In this document: positions 28,437-38,011 of the stretch, piece after piece
How the letters are laid out: each line of letters begins with the position of its first letter
Position numbering within the stretch: position 1 is the stretch's first letter
DNA from: Polynucleobacter alcilacus
Lineage (GTDB): Bacteria > Pseudomonadota > Gammaproteobacteria > Burkholderiales > Burkholderiaceae
Length of the DNA stretch: 64,000 nucleotides
Direction of reading: 5' to 3'
Assembly (NCBI RefSeq): GCF_018881545.1
Contig: NZ_JACVQD010000001.1
Coordinates: 1,516,039 to 1,580,038 of the forward strand
Translations under genes and position numbers: made by a program
The notes under the pieces: generated by a model
What the model was told of the DNA's origin: nothing
The model's input: only the letters and a program-made list of their open reading frames with translations
Databases searched by the model: none

Positions 28437-28940
28437 TTAGTTCGTAATGTAAACAATATCAGCACGGCGGTTCTCTGCCCAAGCGGCTTCAGTGTCACCT
28501 TCCGCTTTGGGTTTTTCTTTACCAAAGCTGACGGCTTCCATCTGATCATCAGAAACCCCCATCAAGTTGAGGGATTTACGTACAGCATCAGAACGACGTT
28601 GACCCAATGCCAGGTTGTATTCAGCAGTGCCGCGTTCATCGGTATTACCTTGAATGATGATTTTCTGTTTTGGATTGGCTTTTAAGTAGCTTGCGTGTGC
28701 AGACAACATTTTTTGATATTTAGTCTGAACAGTGTATTCATCAAAGCCAAAGTACACACTTTTCTCAAAGAGAGGGCTCTTAGGATCATTCCATGGCTGT
28801 GAACCAAAATTACCGCTACCACTACTGCCATTGGCGCTATCAACGTCATCGAGCTTCACGCTAGAGCATGCTGCCATTAAAAGTGCAGTTGCGCCGATCA
28901 GGGCAAGTGTCGCTGCGCGGCGTGCGATAGAGATCTTCAT
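28437..28940 (-). CDS. pal: Peptidoglycan-associated lipoprotein Pal
   Basis: 167 residues. Lipobox LLMAAC places the lipidated Cys at residue 25. The OmpA-like domain occupies the C-terminal half: KSVYFGFDEYTV, then IIQGNTDERGTAEYNLALGQ and RRSDAVRKSLNLMGV, with the diaminopimelate-binding Asp and Arg of the family. It anchors the outer membrane to peptidoglycan and binds TolB and TolA. 143 bases separate it from tolB, so an internal promoter or structured leader is possible there, though I cannot name one. Confidence 0.97.
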   Translation of the reverse strand: MKISIARRAATLALIGATALLMAACSSVKLDDVDSANGSSGSGNFGSQPWNDPKSPLFEKSVYFGFDEYTVQTKYQKMLSAHASYLKANPKQKIIIQGNTDERGTAEYNLALGQRRSDAVRKSLNLMGVSDDQMEAVSFGKEKPKAEGDTEAAWAENRRADIVYITN

Positions 28941-29083
28941 GGTCTTTCCTTTTCATACAAACTGTCTAAGCAGATCAGTAAATTACTGAGCTTATAGACA
29001 ATATTATGCCCCCAAGCGCCATCAAAGTGAGTAATTCGCCCTAAACAAGGGCATATCAAAAAAATGATGGGATTGAGTTGGGC

Positions 29084-30382
29084 TCAGTCCATGAATGGAC
29101 CCCAGGACGGCTGACGGACATCAGATCCTGGAATGCTTAATACCTGCTTCGAATTTCCATCCACAGAAACTGCAGCTAGTACACGCTTCCCACCCACTTT
29201 TGTGGAGTAGAGAACATAACGACCATTTGCAGCAAAAGAGGGCGATTCATCACTTGTCCCATCCGTCAGGGCTTGGGCATCCCCGGTTGCTAGATTCAGA
29301 ATATACAGACGATAAGCTCCGCCAATATTGGCAATGTAAGCCAAGTATTTTCCATCTGGAGAGATTCTTGGCGAAGTTACAAAACCCTGTTTGTAGCTAA
29401 CCCTTTTGGCGCCTTCCACTTGTTCACCTTCTGCACTCATACGATAGATTTGGGGATTACCGCCACGATCACTGGTGAAGTAGATGTAACGGCCATCAGC
29501 TGAATACTGGGGCTCTGTATCAATGGTGCTACCACGAGTTAAGCGATGTAATCCAGTGCCGTCAGCGTTAATGCCATAGATTTGCGTATTGCCATCTTTC
29601 GAAAGTGAAATAGCCAATTTTTTGCCATCGGGTGACCAAGCTGGCGCGCTGTTATTTCCTTTTTGATTGGAGAGAGAAATGCGCCGACCAGTAGCTAGTT
29701 CGTGAACATAAATTACAGGCTTACGGTCTTCAAAGGATACATAAGCCACCTTTTTACCATCCGGTGACCATGAGGGAGAAATAATTGGTTCGCTGCTGTT
29801 CATGGCATTCCGAATATTTTGACCATCGGCATCGGAGATCACCAGGCGGTAGCGTTTACCATCCTTGATGACATAGGACAGGCGCGTAGAAAATATACCG
29901 CGCTCACCAAGTAATTTATAGATGATGTCATCAGCAATCTTATGGGCAACAGCGCGCAAATTATCGGCGCTGGAGTTCAGGTTTAGACCACCCAGGCTTT
30001 GTGATTTACGCACATCAAATAATTTGTAGTGAATCTCAAACTGAGTAGGACCAGTTTGCACAACGGAGCCCACTACTAAGGCATCAGCACCCCGTGCTGT
30101 CCAGGATTTGTAGTTCGGTGTGCCTTCATCACTTTCAGTGGCATTGCCGTTCTCGGTATTTTTGAAGTAACCACTGCGAGCTAAATCTTGACGAATAATT
30201 TCGGTAACGCTAGTGGGTAATTTATTTTCTTCCTTAAAGCGCATCACTGCAATTGGATAAAGCGATTGGCCTACACCAGTAATCTCAATATTCATCTGCG
30301 CTACTGCGGGGGTTGCTACACTCACACCAATTGCAAATAGCAGTGCTACTAAAAAATGGAACTTCTTTACCAATTGCAACAT
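29084..30382 (-). CDS. tolB: Tol-Pal system beta-propeller protein TolB
   Basis: 432 residues. Signal peptide FLVALLFAIGVSVATPAVAQ is cut before the mature MNIEITGVGQSLYPIAVMRF region, an alpha/beta domain, then a six-bladed propeller built from WSPDGKK-type repeats: ISPSWSPDGKKVAYVSFED, SAPAWSPDGKKLAISLSKD, TEPQYSADGRYIYFTSDRG, SPRISPDGKYLAYIANIGG, and ESPSFAANGRYVLYSTK. Periplasmic partner of Pal. It follows tolA by 3 bases. Confidence 0.97.
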   Translation of the reverse strand: MLQLVKKFHFLVALLFAIGVSVATPAVAQMNIEITGVGQSLYPIAVMRFKEENKLPTSVTEIIRQDLARSGYFKNTENGNATESDEGTPNYKSWTARGADALVVGSVVQTGPTQFEIHYKLFDVRKSQSLGGLNLNSSADNLRAVAHKIADDIIYKLLGERGIFSTRLSYVIKDGKRYRLVISDADGQNIRNAMNSSEPIISPSWSPDGKKVAYVSFEDRKPVIYVHELATGRRISLSNQKGNNSAPAWSPDGKKLAISLSKDGNTQIYGINADGTGLHRLTRGSTIDTEPQYSADGRYIYFTSDRGGNPQIYRMSAEGEQVEGAKRVSYKQGFVTSPRISPDGKYLAYIANIGGAYRLYILNLATGDAQALTDGTSDESPSFAANGRYVLYSTKVGGKRVLAAVSVDGNSKQVLSIPGSDVRQPSWGPFMD

Positions 30383-30385
30383 GCT

Positions 30386-31195
30386 TTAGTCCTTGGGTTT
30401 AAAGGTCAGCTTAACTTCGCGTTGAGGAATTTTGCCATTGTCGTCTTTTGGCAGACTTTCTGCGCGGGATAAAGCCAGCAACACAGCTCGGTCCCAACTA
30501 GGATTACCGCTAGAACTTAAAATACTGGTACTTAGGATGGCACCATCTGGTGCTAAGTTCACCTGTATTACTGCCGCAGGGTTACCACTCACTGATTCAG
30601 GATTAAACACGATCAGGGGCTTCACTTTTTTGATGACTTTATCTGTCCATCCCGCAGGTGCATTGCCACCAGCGCCAACACCGCTACCGACAGCACCTCC
30701 ACTACCACCTTCAGCACCCGCTGCAGCCCGCAGACGCGCCAATTGATCGGCACGCGCTTTTTCAGCTGCGGCATTTGCTTTTACTTCAGCTGGAGAGAGC
30801 GTCTTAGGCGCTTCTGCTTTTTTAGGTGGCTCTTTTTCTTTCTCCTTAGGTGGAGGAGGCTTGACCACCTTAGGCGTTTCTTTCACTACCTCTTTTTTTG
30901 GAGGCTCTATTTCTATCTTCTTTTTCTTGACTGCAATGTCGGCAGCCTCTTCCTTAAGCTCTGTCTTTAACTCGGGCACAGGTGGCGTCTCCACTTGAGG
31001 TGCCGAATCCCAAAGCTCTACTTCCACTCCAGCAGGTGTGCTGTTATTCCAACTAATACCAATCATCAAAAAAGCAAGTAGTCCTAGGTGCGCTATCAAT
31101 GAAAAGGTAAAGGCGCGTTTCGTACTTTCTTCTTTGGTAAGTCTTCCCCGTTTAAATGGGGAGTGGGGAGATGGAAATGTTTGTGCGCTATTCAT
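30386..31195 (-). CDS. tolA: TolA-like protein with TonB C-terminal domain
   Basis: 269 residues. One membrane helix (FTFSLIAHLGLLAFLMIGI, about residues 30-50), a charged proline/lysine-rich periplasmic arm (IEIEPPKKEVVKETPKVV, EKEKEPPKKAEAPK), an alanine-rich helix (EVKANAAAEKARADQLARLR), a glycine-rich hinge, and a C-terminal TonB-like domain (NPAAVIQVNLAPDGAILSTS). It spans the periplasm and couples TolQR energy to Pal. The helical arm is short compared with E. coli TolA, as is common in betaproteobacteria. Confidence 0.92.
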   Translation of the reverse strand: MNSAQTFPSPHSPFKRGRLTKEESTKRAFTFSLIAHLGLLAFLMIGISWNNSTPAGVEVELWDSAPQVETPPVPELKTELKEEAADIAVKKKKIEIEPPKKEVVKETPKVVKPPPPKEKEKEPPKKAEAPKTLSPAEVKANAAAEKARADQLARLRAAAGAEGGSGGAVGSGVGAGGNAPAGWTDKVIKKVKPLIVFNPESVSGNPAAVIQVNLAPDGAILSTSILSSSGNPSWDRAVLLALSRAESLPKDDNGKIPQREVKLTFKPKD

Positions 31196-31230
31196 AACTA
31201 AATAAAAAGGATAAAAAGAAAACTAAGTCC

Positions 31231-31650
31231 TTATTGACTCTTGACAGCAAGACCAACGCGTTTGACACCGTTCTCTTTTAGTTTGGACATCACATCCATG
31301 ACTGTTTCATATTTAATCGACTTATCTGCAGCAATCACGATTGGTTGCTCAGCTGATTTTTCTGCCTGTGTTCTTGCAAATGTACCTAACTCAAATTTAT
31401 TGAGTGTTTGAACGGGCTCACCATCTTTGCGCACGATCACATTTTCGTTTGCGTCGATGGTTAAAAAGACCGGTGGTAAGGCTTGAACTTTTGCCCCACC
31501 AACCGTGGGTAAGTTCACGACGCCAGGATTGACCATTGGCGCAGTGACCATAAAGATCACCAGCAGTACCAACATCACATCGATATAGGGAACGACATTA
31601 ATATCGGACATTGCCCGACGTTTATTTTTGCGCAAAGAAGATCCGGCCAT
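31231..31650 (-). CDS. tolR: Biopolymer transport protein TolR
   Basis: 139 residues. Short cytosolic tail, one helix with the key Asp (INVVPYIDVMLVLLVIFMVT), and a periplasmic domain containing AEQPIVIAADKSIKYETVMD. Works with TolQ as the proton-driven motor of the Tol system. 15 bases after tolQ, 35 before tolA. Confidence 0.96.
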   Translation of the reverse strand: MAGSSLRKNKRRAMSDINVVPYIDVMLVLLVIFMVTAPMVNPGVVNLPTVGGAKVQALPPVFLTIDANENVIVRKDGEPVQTLNKFELGTFARTQAEKSAEQPIVIAADKSIKYETVMDVMSKLKENGVKRVGLAVKSQ

Positions 31651-31665
31651 AACTAATCGTTTCGC

Positions 31666-32322
31666 TTAGCGACCTGCAGTTTGACGTTGCAAGATGTTGG
31701 TAAATTCTTCGATAAAGGTTTCAAAGCGAATTGCGAGACGATCCACATCGGTGGCTGCTCGGTTGTAAGCAACCACAGCAGGAATCGCAGCAAATAAACC
31801 GATGGCAGTCGCTACCAGTGCTTCGGCAATTCCCGGGGCAACTGCAGCTAGTGTGGCGTTTTGCACATTCGCTAGACCACGGAAGGCGTGCATGATGCCC
31901 CACACGGTGCCAAAGAGGCCTATATAAGGTGATACAGAGCCTACCGAGGCCAGGAAAGGGAGATTGGCTTCCAGGATGTCCATTTCGCGCTGGTAGGTCG
32001 CTTTCATGGCACGGCGGGCAGCATCAATTTCCCGTACTTTCATGAATTCCTGCATACCCGCTTCAAAAATATGTTCGAGGACGGCATCGCTCCGCGTATT
32101 GCGCTGAGCGGACTCCAAAAGGGTATTGAGATCACCCCCCGACCAAAAGTCACGCTCAAAGCGCTCGGTATCTCGCCTCACCCCTCGTAAAACGGCAGTT
32201 TTCTTAAAAATGATGGCCCAAGAGGCTACCGACATCCCGAGTAATAACAACATTACTAACTGGACTAATAGGCTGGCATTGAGGACTAGAGAGAGAAAGG
32301 AGAGGTCTTGTGTAGGGTTCAT
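31666..32322 (-). CDS. tolQ: Tol-Pal motor protein TolQ
   Basis: 218 residues, three membrane segments of the MotA/TolQ/ExbB proton channel: LLVQLVMLLLLGMSVASWAI, FLASVGSVSPYIGLFGTVWG (helix 2 with the conserved Gly-rich turn) and GIAEALVATAIGLFAAIPAV (helix 3 with the conserved Thr). First gene of the minus-strand tolQRAB-pal-cpoB-queC run, divergent from glyA with 76 bases between them. The ybgC thioesterase often found upstream is absent. Confidence 0.96.
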   Translation of the reverse strand: MNPTQDLSFLSLVLNASLLVQLVMLLLLGMSVASWAIIFKKTAVLRGVRRDTERFERDFWSGGDLNTLLESAQRNTRSDAVLEHIFEAGMQEFMKVREIDAARRAMKATYQREMDILEANLPFLASVGSVSPYIGLFGTVWGIMHAFRGLANVQNATLAAVAPGIAEALVATAIGLFAAIPAVVAYNRAATDVDRLAIRFETFIEEFTNILQRQTAGR

Positions 32323-32398
32323 GGTGGATTTTGTATGATGTAGGTTGATTTTACTAAGTTAATTCACTCAGCAATCCAACTTCTTCAGGATTATTACC

Positions 32399-33643
32399 AT
32401 GTTTGACCGTCAAAATACCTTAGCCAAAACCGACCCAGACTTGTGGGCAGCCATTCAGAACGAAAATAAGCGTCAAGAAGACCATATTGAGCTTATTGCC
32501 TCTGAAAATTACACCTCACCAGCAGTTATGGCCGCCCAAGGCTCCCAACTTACCAATAAGTACGCTGAAGGCTATCCAGGAAAGCGCTACTACGGTGGAT
32601 GTGAATTTGTCGACGTTGCTGAGCAATTGGCGATCGATCGTGTCAAAGCATTGTTTGGTGCTGAAGCGGCAAACGTGCAACCCCATTGTGGCGCTTCTGC
32701 AAACCAAGCAGTCTTTTTGGCTTTTTTAAAACCAGGCGATACCTTTATGGGAATGAGTTTGGCTGAAGGCGGTCACTTGACTCACGGTATGGCCTTGAAC
32801 ATGAGTGGTAAGTGGTTCAACCCAATTGCATACGGTCTCGACAAAAACGAAGAAATTGATTACGAGCAAATGGAACGCTTAGCGCGTGAGCACAAACCCA
32901 AACTCATAATTGCCGGAGCATCTGCATACTCCAGAAAAATTGATTTTGAGCGCATTGGAAAATTGGCTAAAGAAGTCGGCGCAATTTTCTTGGTCGACAT
33001 GGCGCACTATGCTGGTCTTATCGCAGCGGGCGTTTATCCAAATCCAGTGCCACATGCTGACATTGTTACGTCTACTACTCATAAGAGCTTGCGTGGTCCC
33101 CGTGGCGGTATTATCTTGATGAAGGCAGAGCACGAGAAGGCGATTAATTCTGCGGTATTCCCTGGCCTGCAGGGCGGTCCCTTAATGCATGTCATCGCTG
33201 CTAAAGCAGTTGCATTTAAAGAGGCACAAGAGCCTGGCTTCAAGGATTATCAAAAGCAAGTGGTATTGAATGCACAAGCCTTAGCAGAGACATTGATCTC
33301 TCGAGGCTTGCGGATTGTGTCTGGCGGTACAGATTCACATGTGATGTTGGTAGATTTGCGTGCTAAGAAAATGACTGGCAAAGAAGCTGAGCGCGTGTTG
33401 GGAGAAGCCCATATCACTTGTAATAAAAACGGTATTCCGAACGATCCAGAAAAACCGATGGTAACTAGTGGTATTCGTTTAGGTTCACCTGCGATGACGA
33501 CACGGGGTTTTAAAGAAGCTGAGGCAAGACAGGTGGGTAATTTCATTGCGGATGTTTTAGACAATCCAAATGATGCTGACAATATTGCCAAGGTGCGCGC
33601 TCAGGTTTCAGAGTTGACTAAGCGCTTTCCGGTTTACGGCTAA
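32399..33643 (+). CDS. glyA: Serine hydroxymethyltransferase
   Basis: PLP enzyme interconverting serine and glycine with tetrahydrofolate. 414 residues, normal length. [60 protein letters not shown], and the PLP lysine in [19 protein letters not shown] are canonical. It is followed by nrdR 27 bases later, the standard glyA-nrdR pair. The 76-base upstream gap is too short for a glycine riboswitch. Confidence 0.98.
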   Translation: MFDRQNTLAKTDPDLWAAIQNENKRQEDHIELIASENYTSPAVMAAQGSQLTNKYAEGYPGKRYYGGCEFVDVAEQLAIDRVKALFGAEAANVQPHCGASANQAVFLAFLKPGDTFMGMSLAEGGHLTHGMALNMSGKWFNPIAYGLDKNEEIDYEQMERLAREHKPKLIIAGASAYSRKIDFERIGKLAKEVGAIFLVDMAHYAGLIAAGVYPNPVPHADIVTSTTHKSLRGPRGGIILMKAEHEKAINSAVFPGLQGGPLMHVIAAKAVAFKEAQEPGFKDYQKQVVLNAQALAETLISRGLRIVSGGTDSHVMLVDLRAKKMTGKEAERVLGEAHITCNKNGIPNDPEKPMVTSGIRLGSPAMTTRGFKEAEARQVGNFIADVLDNPNDADNIAKVRAQVSELTKRFPVYG

Positions 33644-33670
33644 TTACTGGCCACTTAAAGAAAGCCTACT

Positions 33671-34117
33671 TTGCGCTGTCCTTTTTGCCATAACGATGAC
33701 ACCCAGGTGCTGGACACTCGGGTGTCTGATGAGGGCGATACCATTCGCCGTCGCCGCCGTTGTGCCAAGTGCGACAAGCGCTTTACGACTTATGAGCGAG
33801 TGGAGTTGGTTCTGCCTGCAATTGTGAAGAAAAATGGCAGTCGTGTTGAGTACAGCCACGACAAGTTAGCAAGCTCCCTCAAGCTGGCCCTGAGAAAACG
33901 CCCTGTTTCCTCTGATTCCGTAGATGAAGCCATTGCCCGCATTGAGGAAAAATTGCTCAGCCTGGGTGAAAAAGAGATCCCTAGTGAGCGGGTAGGTGAA
34001 TTGGTTATGCGTGAACTGAAGCGCTTAGATAAGGTCGCCTATATCCGATTCGCATCTGTGTACCGAAGTTTTGCGGATATTGAATCCTTTGAGAGTGCAC
34101 TCAAAGAGCTGAAGTAA
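33671..34117 (+). CDS. nrdR: Transcriptional repressor NrdR
   Basis: ATP/dATP-sensing repressor of ribonucleotide reductase genes. 148 residues. The N-terminal zinc ribbon is [17 protein letters not shown] then [20 protein letters not shown], with four cysteines; the ATP-cone follows ([20 protein letters not shown]). It starts at TTG 33671, which is the only start that keeps the first zinc cysteine at position 3. No NrdR box search could be completed here, and no nrd gene lies in the window. Confidence 0.97.
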   Translation: MRCPFCHNDDTQVLDTRVSDEGDTIRRRRRCAKCDKRFTTYERVELVLPAIVKKNGSRVEYSHDKLASSLKLALRKRPVSSDSVDEAIARIEEKLLSLGEKEIPSERVGELVMRELKRLDKVAYIRFASVYRSFADIESFESALKELK

Positions 34118-34128
34118 TCGGAATAGCG

Positions 34129-34449
34129 TTAGAGAACGACTTCTAAGCCTTTACGCTCAATCAGGGATAGTAACTTAAGGGATGTCCCGCTTGGACTTTT
34201 ATCACCAGCTTCCCATTTTTGGATGGTAGATAAGCTTGTATTGATGGTCAGTGCGAATACCGCCTGACTTAAGCGAGTTTGAGTACGCAAGCGCTTAATG
34301 CGTGTTGGAGTCATTGGGGCGACATCCAGGTTTTGCAGGGCTTGGAATTCAGCCATACTCTTTTTTGTAATTATTCCTGACCGATGCAAACCCGCCATGG
34401 TTTCTCGCATCTCCTGAATGATGCGACTTTTCTGATTATTCTTCATCAT
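34129..34449 (-). CDS. XRE/HigA-type antitoxin-like regulator without adjacent toxin
   Basis: 106 residues. The N-terminal half is helical (SRIIQEMRETMAGLHRSGI, ITKKSMAEFQALQNL); the C-terminal half is an XRE helix-turn-helix (PTRIKRLRTQTRLSQAVFAL, TSLSTIQKWEAGDKSPSG, LKLLSLIERKGLEVVL), as in antitoxins of the HigA/NadS type. A strong AGGAGG precedes the ATG codons at 34449 and 34446. No RelE/HigB toxin frame is present on either side; upstream there is only a 37-codon frame and two inverted repeats that could be its operator. It may be a surviving antitoxin or a stand-alone regulator. Confidence 0.78.
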   Translation of the reverse strand: MMKNNQKSRIIQEMRETMAGLHRSGIITKKSMAEFQALQNLDVAPMTPTRIKRLRTQTRLSQAVFALTINTSLSTIQKWEAGDKSPSGTSLKLLSLIERKGLEVVL

Positions 34450-34549
34450 TTTTCACCTCCTTCAATTCGTTTGCACTAATTGCAATATCAATGGCGTTAT
34501 CTGATAAATTTAACAATCTTTTTGCCACCTCTTGCAGCTTTTTGATCAT
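34436..34549 (-). CDS. 37-residue ORF overlapping the antitoxin-like gene
   Basis: Starts at ATG 34549 with MIKKLQEVAKRLLNLSDNAI, ends with acidic KEVKNDEE and a TAA at 34436-34438, overlapping the start of the helix-turn-helix gene by 14 bases. It is predicted to be one amphipathic helix plus a charged tail. Its place, directly between the operator-like repeats and the regulator, is where a toxin would normally be, but nothing in it resembles one. It could be a remnant, a leader peptide that couples translation, or chance. Confidence 0.4.
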   Translation of the reverse strand: MIKKLQEVAKRLLNLSDNAIDIAISANELKEVKNDEE

Positions 34550-34558
34550 GCAAAACTA

Positions 34559-34589
34559 TACCACCTAGTGGTACAGGTAGATATTACCT
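34559..34589. promoter_or_regulatory. Two operator-like inverted repeats before the antitoxin-like gene
   Basis: TACCAC (34559-34564) and GTGGTA (34568-34573) form a perfect inverted repeat with a CTA spacer. Next to it AGGTA (34575-34579) and TACCT (34585-34589) form a second one around GATAT. Both lie just upstream of the 37-codon frame and would suit autorepression by the helix-turn-helix protein. Confidence 0.5.
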
Positions 34590-34605
34590 TATATCCTGAC
34601 AATGT

Positions 34606-34632
34606 AAAAGGGGCTGCAATTGCAGCCCCTTT
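34606..34632 (-). terminator. Rho-independent terminator of adk
   Basis: A perfect 26-base palindrome at 34607-34632 with the GC-rich core GGGGCTGC / GCAGCCCC. On the minus strand it ends in TTTT, 21 bases after the adk stop. The flanking A and T runs could also let it act on the other strand. Confidence 0.8.
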
Positions 34633-34652
34633 AAAAGAAAGAAAATAATGCT

Positions 34653-35381
<729 letters not shown>

Positions 35382-35430
35382 CTAGGATTATCCCCGAGAT
35401 GGCTTAGGGGCTTTTGATGTCTTATTACGC

Positions 35431-36195
35431 CTAAGAATGACCTAGCAATCGCCTAACGCGCTCGAGGTCCTCTGGGGTATCGACACCAGCTGGAGGCGCT
35501 TCACTGGCCGTATAGACCGCGATGCGATAGCCATTCCAGAGGGCGCGGAGCTGTTCAAGGGCCTCCGCTTGCTCGGGAGGTGCTGGTTCTAATCGGGCGT
35601 AAGCCTGTAAAAAGTTAGCTCGGTAGGCGTAGATACCCAAATGACGCAGGTGCTCTACCGATATCCCTGTTTGCGCATCTCTGACATAAGGAATTGGGGC
35701 TCTCGAAAAGTACATCGCTTCATGATCTCGATTAAGAACCACTTTGACAACATTTGGGTTATTCATTTCAGTTTGATCAAAGATGGGTACGGCAACAGTC
35801 GAGATGGCGCAATTACTGTGAGCGGCCAAGGTCTGCGCAACTTGATTAATCAGCTCTGGTGGAATGAGGGGCTCATCACCTTGCACATTGACTACTAAAG
35901 CGTTATTCGGTAGTTTGAGTAACTGGGCAACTTCAGCAATGCGGTCTGTACCCGTGGGATGCTCTGAGCTGGTAAGCAAACATTCAACCTGATATTCATT
36001 GCAAACTGCTTGAATTTCTAGTGAGTCAGTAGCCACGACAACACTGTGCGCAAGTGACTGTTTAGCGCGCTCAGCAACGCGAATAATCATTGGCTTGCCA
36101 CCAATATCTGCCAATGGTTTTCGCGGTAGTCGGGTTGAACCTAATCTTGCAGGGATGACTACCAAAAAGTCTAGAGTATTGGGTGTAGCGCTCAT
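35431..36195 (-). CDS. kdsB: 3-deoxy-manno-octulosonate cytidylyltransferase
   Basis: Activates Kdo to CMP-Kdo for attachment to lipid A. 254 residues. VVIPARLGSTRLPRKPLADI is the CTP-binding start, VVVATDSLEIQAVCNEY and HPTGTDRIAEVAQLL follow, VVNVQGDEPLIPPELINQVA binds metal, and YFSRAPIPYVRD and LRHLGIYAYRANFL are diagnostic. Belongs to the LPS-core set with lpxK and waaC in this window. Confidence 0.97.
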   Translation of the reverse strand: MSATPNTLDFLVVIPARLGSTRLPRKPLADIGGKPMIIRVAERAKQSLAHSVVVATDSLEIQAVCNEYQVECLLTSSEHPTGTDRIAEVAQLLKLPNNALVVNVQGDEPLIPPELINQVAQTLAAHSNCAISTVAVPIFDQTEMNNPNVVKVVLNRDHEAMYFSRAPIPYVRDAQTGISVEHLRHLGIYAYRANFLQAYARLEPAPPEQAEALEQLRALWNGYRIAVYTASEAPPAGVDTPEDLERVRRLLGHS

Positions 36196-36219
36196 GCAAG
36201 CATTTGGCCAAAAAAAGAA

Positions 36220-36399
36220 TTACAGAATTTCATCGGCACTTAGTGTGCGTGCTTCATCTACCAGCATGACAGGCACATCATCCCGAATGGGATAAGCCAG
36301 ACGATCTGCTTTGCAAATGAGTTCATGCTGATTGGCATCTAAATGCAAAGTACTTTTACATAAAGGGCAAACCAAAATATCGAGAAGACGTTTATCCAT
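36220..36399 (-). CDS. ycaR: Trm112-family zinc-ribbon-like protein (YcaR)
   Basis: 59 residues from ATG 36399. [20 protein letters not shown] holds a C-x2-C pair; [20 protein letters not shown] contains the Trm112 core AYPIRDDIPVML and one further Cys, so the classical fourth Cys is absent, as in E. coli YcaR. Function of bacterial YcaR is unclear; Trm112 proteins activate methyltransferases in other domains. It lies between lpxK and kdsB, as in many proteobacteria. Confidence 0.9.
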   Translation of the reverse strand: MDKRLLDILVCPLCKSTLHLDANQHELICKADRLAYPIRDDVPVMLVDEARTLSADEIL

Positions 36400-36434
36400 A
36401 ATTTTCTATTGTGTTCAATTCAATCAGTTTAGCG

Positions 36435-37520
36435 CTATAAGGTATAGCGCTGTGGATCGGGTCTTTGCAAGATGGATTGCAGCCAATCTGCAAGGCTATC
36501 TGGGAGATCAAGCGACAAGGGTACTACCCAAATCCGCTCATCCTCAATTGCAGAGCACTTCACGGCATCTTTTTCAGTAATCAGGATGCACTGGGCATTA
36601 ATTCCAGTAAAAAATTCTGGTGTGAAAGTTGCATGGTCTGGAAGTGGTAGGCATTTGCCAGCAATACCCGCATTTTGGAGGCTCTTGAAGAAACGCTGTG
36701 GATTCCCAATGGCGGCAACTGCAGTAATTTTGTTGGGTAAAAATTGATCTGCAATTTGTACAAGAGTTTGGGTATTGGAGGGATTGATGAGTTGATAAGT
36801 TGCGCCTAACTTGCCTTCTAAAGTAAAAGCACGCCGACCTTTATAGTATTCATCAAGCAAGCCACTCTTTATATCGCTTGTCTTTTCGGTAAAGAGAGTT
36901 GCATCCCGATCCCTACTGGCAGGTTCGCGTAGCGGCCCGGCGGGCAATAAGAAACCATTGCCTTCACCGCGCGCATCACGTACAACAAACTCAATGTCGC
37001 GACCGCCTTCACGCGCAGGCCAGCGAGCTAAGCCGCCGTGTTGTAAACCGTCATCACTAATAATGACATTGACTTCGGGAGAGTGCTTGAGTAAGGCTTT
37101 GATGCTCTTTTGGCGTTTTGGAAAAACCCAAATCGGAATTTGATTATGAGTGCGCTGAGCAATCAGTACCGGTTCGTCTCCAACTAATAGCGGATCAGAG
37201 TCGCTATGGACTTGGAGAGGATAGAGTTGAGCTGCCGATCCATACCCTCTGCTAATAATCCCTGGCTTCCATCCCAGTTGAGATAAACGCTCTGCAAGCG
37301 CAATCACAATCGGTGTCTTACCGGTGCCACCTACACGAATATTGCCAACGATGATGATCGGTACTGGTGCAGAATGACTGTTGCTAATGCCAAGATCTTG
37401 AATGAGTTTACGAACGCGTATGACGCTGCCATAAACCCATGACAAAGGCCAGAGTAGGATGCTAGTGGGGCCACGCCTTTCCCAAAACTGAGGTGCTTTA
37501 CGAAATAAGGAAGAGGACAT
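36435..37520 (-). CDS. lpxK: Tetraacyldisaccharide 4'-kinase
   Basis: Phosphorylates the 4' position of the lipid A precursor at the inner membrane. 361 residues. P-loop VGNIRVGGTGKTPIVIALAE lies near residues 57-76; GIISRGYGSAAQLYP, VGDEPVLIAQRT, VIISDDGLQHGGLARWPARE (with the catalytic Asp) and FLLPAGPLREPASRD are all canonical. Transcribed after exbD (23 bases). Confidence 0.96.
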   Translation of the reverse strand: MSSSLFRKAPQFWERRGPTSILLWPLSWVYGSVIRVRKLIQDLGISNSHSAPVPIIIVGNIRVGGTGKTPIVIALAERLSQLGWKPGIISRGYGSAAQLYPLQVHSDSDPLLVGDEPVLIAQRTHNQIPIWVFPKRQKSIKALLKHSPEVNVIISDDGLQHGGLARWPAREGGRDIEFVVRDARGEGNGFLLPAGPLREPASRDRDATLFTEKTSDIKSGLLDEYYKGRRAFTLEGKLGATYQLINPSNTQTLVQIADQFLPNKITAVAAIGNPQRFFKSLQNAGIAGKCLPLPDHATFTPEFFTGINAQCILITEKDAVKCSAIEDERIWVVPLSLDLPDSLADWLQSILQRPDPQRYTL

Positions 37521-37543
37521 GGCGTGTTTACTGATCTTCTTTT

Positions 37544-38011
37544 TTATTTCTTAGTTTGACTGCTAAATACGATATTTGAAAGGTTGGCATCTCGCGCGGC
37601 TTCCAATGCGCTCATGACTGATTGGTGTGGGGCTCTGGCATCAGCATCGATATTGACTTGCATATTGCTAGCGCTATCCTTGGTAGTCCCACCCTGATTA
37701 GCGAGTTGGTTTAATGCGCTACTCAGTTGTGAGCGATCAGTTACTTTACCGTTAATAGCAAAACGACCATCGCGACTGACGGCAATATGAATTTGCTTAT
37801 TATCCGCTTGACTCTCTGTGCCATTCGCTGTCGGTAGGGTGATCGCTAACTCTTGATAGCGTGTGAAAGTTGTGGAGATCATTAAGAAAATCAGTACCAC
37901 CAACAAGACATCAATAAACGGAATCAGATTAATTTCGGGTTCAGCAGATTCTGTTTTGATGCCGAGAGAAAACGCGCTCTTGGAATGGGAATGCATGCTG
38001 AGCCAACTCAT
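37544..38011 (-). CDS. exbD: ExbD/TolR-family biopolymer transport protein
   Basis: 155 residues, one membrane helix with the essential Asp (INLIPFIDVLLVVLIFLMIS), and a periplasmic domain ending RDANLSNIVFSS. Pairs with exbB (4-base overlap) as a proton-driven motor. Because a complete tolQRA is also in this window, this second pair probably serves a TonB-type transporter or lipid export; its place before lpxK is common in betaproteobacteria. Confidence 0.92.
   Translation of the reverse strand: MSWLSMHSHSKSAFSLGIKTESAEPEINLIPFIDVLLVVLIFLMISTTFTRYQELAITLPTANGTESQADNKQIHIAVSRDGRFAINGKVTDRSQLSSALNQLANQGGTTKDSASNMQVNIDADARAPHQSVMSALEAARDANLSNIVFSSQTKK

Noticed and set aside
29095..29400. Long open frames on the strand opposite tolB and other conserved genes
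   Set aside because: They lie fully inside strongly conserved genes on the other strand, lack ribosome sites and encode no recognisable motif.
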